This document shows, piece by piece, positions 63,459 to 64,000 of a stretch of 64,000 bases of DNA. The notes under the pieces are model-generated. The model ran no database searches. It was not told the DNA's origin and was given only the letters and a program-made list of their open reading frames with translations. The translations under genes were made by a program, and so were the position numbers. Where the stretch lies: the NCBI GenBank assembly GCA_023382715.1, contig JAHDWP010000001.1, positions 1 to 64,000 on the forward strand, written 5' to 3'. The stretch's first letter is position 1. Each line of letters opens with the position of its first letter. Source of the stretch: Anaerolineae bacterium (lineage in GTDB: Bacteria; Chloroflexota; Anaerolineae; Aggregatilineales; Aggregatilineaceae).

Positions 63459-63491
63459 TTGGCATGCCAGCGGCGCGATATATAATCGCGC
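63459..63491 (+). promoter_or_regulatory. Promoter with palindromic -10 for the 63511 gene
   Basis: TTGGCA (63459-63464) and TATAAT (63481-63486) are 16 nt apart. The -10 lies inside a perfect inverted repeat GCGCGAT-ATATA-ATCGCGC (63473-63491), 20-38 nt before the start codon, which could be a repressor site. Confidence 0.65.
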
Positions 63492-63510
63492 AGCGGAGGC
63501 AAGGGCAACT

Positions 63511-64000
63511 ATGATCCTGGTGACCGGGGCATCCGGGCTGGTGGGCCGGCAGCTTGTGCCGCGCTTGCACGCGGAAGGGCTGCCCGTGCGCGCCTACGTG
63601 CTGCCAGCGCGCGGCGCGCGACTGTCGCGCTTCGACTGGCCACTTGAGGTTGAGGTCGTGGCCGGGCGGCTGGACGATGCCCAGACCCTCTATCGCGCCA
63701 TGCAGGGCGTGCATACGGTGATTCACCTGGCCAGCGCCCAGTGGTGGGGCACCTCCCGCGACCTGCGGCGTGTGGACATTGAGGGCACGCAGCACCTGAT
63801 CGTCGCTGCGCGCTCGGCGCGCATCGGACGCCTGGTTGCTCTGAGCCAGCTTGGGGCGGAGCCGGCATCGGCCTACGAGCTGCTGCGCGTCAAGGGGCAG
63901 GTGGAGACGCTGGTGCGCAACAGCGGCATCGCCTATACGATCATGCGCTGCGGGGTTCTCTTCGGCCCGGAAGACCGCTTTGTCAACGGGATTGCCATGC
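63511..64000 (+). CDS. Atypical SDR/NAD(P)-binding epimerase-like protein (partial)
   Basis: The first 163 residues of a Rossmann-fold protein that runs off the window. It opens MILVTGASGLVGRQLVPRL with the TGxxGxxG nucleotide loop. Next come VVAGRLDDAQTLYRAMQGVHT and VIHLASAQ, then VDIEGTQHLIVAARSARIG and a late RVKGQVETLVRNSGIAYTIM segment, as in NmrA or NDUFA9-like atypical SDRs. AAGGGC and GGAGG lie before the ATG. Its product could modify sugars or lipids, or assist complex I assembly; the rest of the gene is needed to say. Confidence 0.8.
   Translation, partial: MILVTGASGLVGRQLVPRLHAEGLPVRAYVLPARGARLSRFDWPLEVEVVAGRLDDAQTLYRAMQGVHTVIHLASAQWWGTSRDLRRVDIEGTQHLIVAARSARIGRLVALSQLGAEPASAYELLRVKGQVETLVRNSGIAYTIMRCGVLFGPEDRFVNGIAM

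Overview
The window is a GC-rich bacterial chromosome segment. The gene set suggests Chloroflexota, probably an Anaerolineae-like lineage: an rpsF-ssb-rpsR cluster followed by a membrane-anchored parvulin, large secreted DUF4397/SH3b proteins, an alaS-'baseplate J'-ruvX-mltG cluster, and many GT-C glycosyltransferases with C-terminal beta-sandwich tails. The taxonomic call is inference from family content; there is no rRNA in the window.

Layout. Positions 20-1994 are a 2-kb islet bounded by a 36-bp direct repeat of the 3' half of tRNA-Pro(GGG). The islet holds a decayed tyrosine recombinase end, iteron-like repeats, a ribbon-helix-helix protein, small membrane proteins and possibly a proline-rich peptide. 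Housekeeping genes follow: fbp, a SurA/parvulin-like foldase, rpsR-ssb-rpsF, a secreted clostripain-like protease, a metallophosphatase and trmB. From 11.6 to 23.6 kb is an envelope polysaccharide or protein-glycosylation block: an O-antigen-ligase-like protein, a YfhO-like protein, two GT39-like enzymes, a GT4 and a GT2. At 26.9-28.8 kb gmd and an rmd-like gene would make GDP-D-rhamnose, a likely donor for that block. Next come a DUF4397 lipoprotein, Hsp20, a HAD phosphatase, mtnA, an M1 aminopeptidase fused to a degenerate trypsin-like domain, an orphan CpaF-like ATPase and a pyrimidine-nucleoside phosphorylase.

From 41.8 to 54.3 kb are two paralogous membrane-tethered thioredoxin-fold proteins, a giant DUF4397+SH3b protein, ahcY with a GNAT and a PfkB (probably adenosine) kinase, a secreted six-repeat protein, DUF4342 and mltG. 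The end of the window carries ruvX, a baseplate-J-fold membrane protein, alaS, a cluster of three DnaA boxes before an unknown gene, fabH and fabF, and the start of an SDR-family gene running off the edge.

The genes link into a few themes: surface polysaccharide assembly (GTs plus gmd/rmd), folding and turnover of exported proteins (parvulin, DsbA-like pair, clostripain, M1 peptidase), SAH/adenosine/methylthioadenosine recycling (ahcY, PfkB, mtnA), and fatty-acid synthesis (fabH, fabF). The spaces between genes carry at least five families of dispersed palindromic repeats. One of them supplies the stop codons of neighbouring genes.

The strongest candidate for something undescribed is the tRNA-Pro islet with its membrane-protein cargo. 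The repeat families and the trypsin-like/M1 fusion come next.
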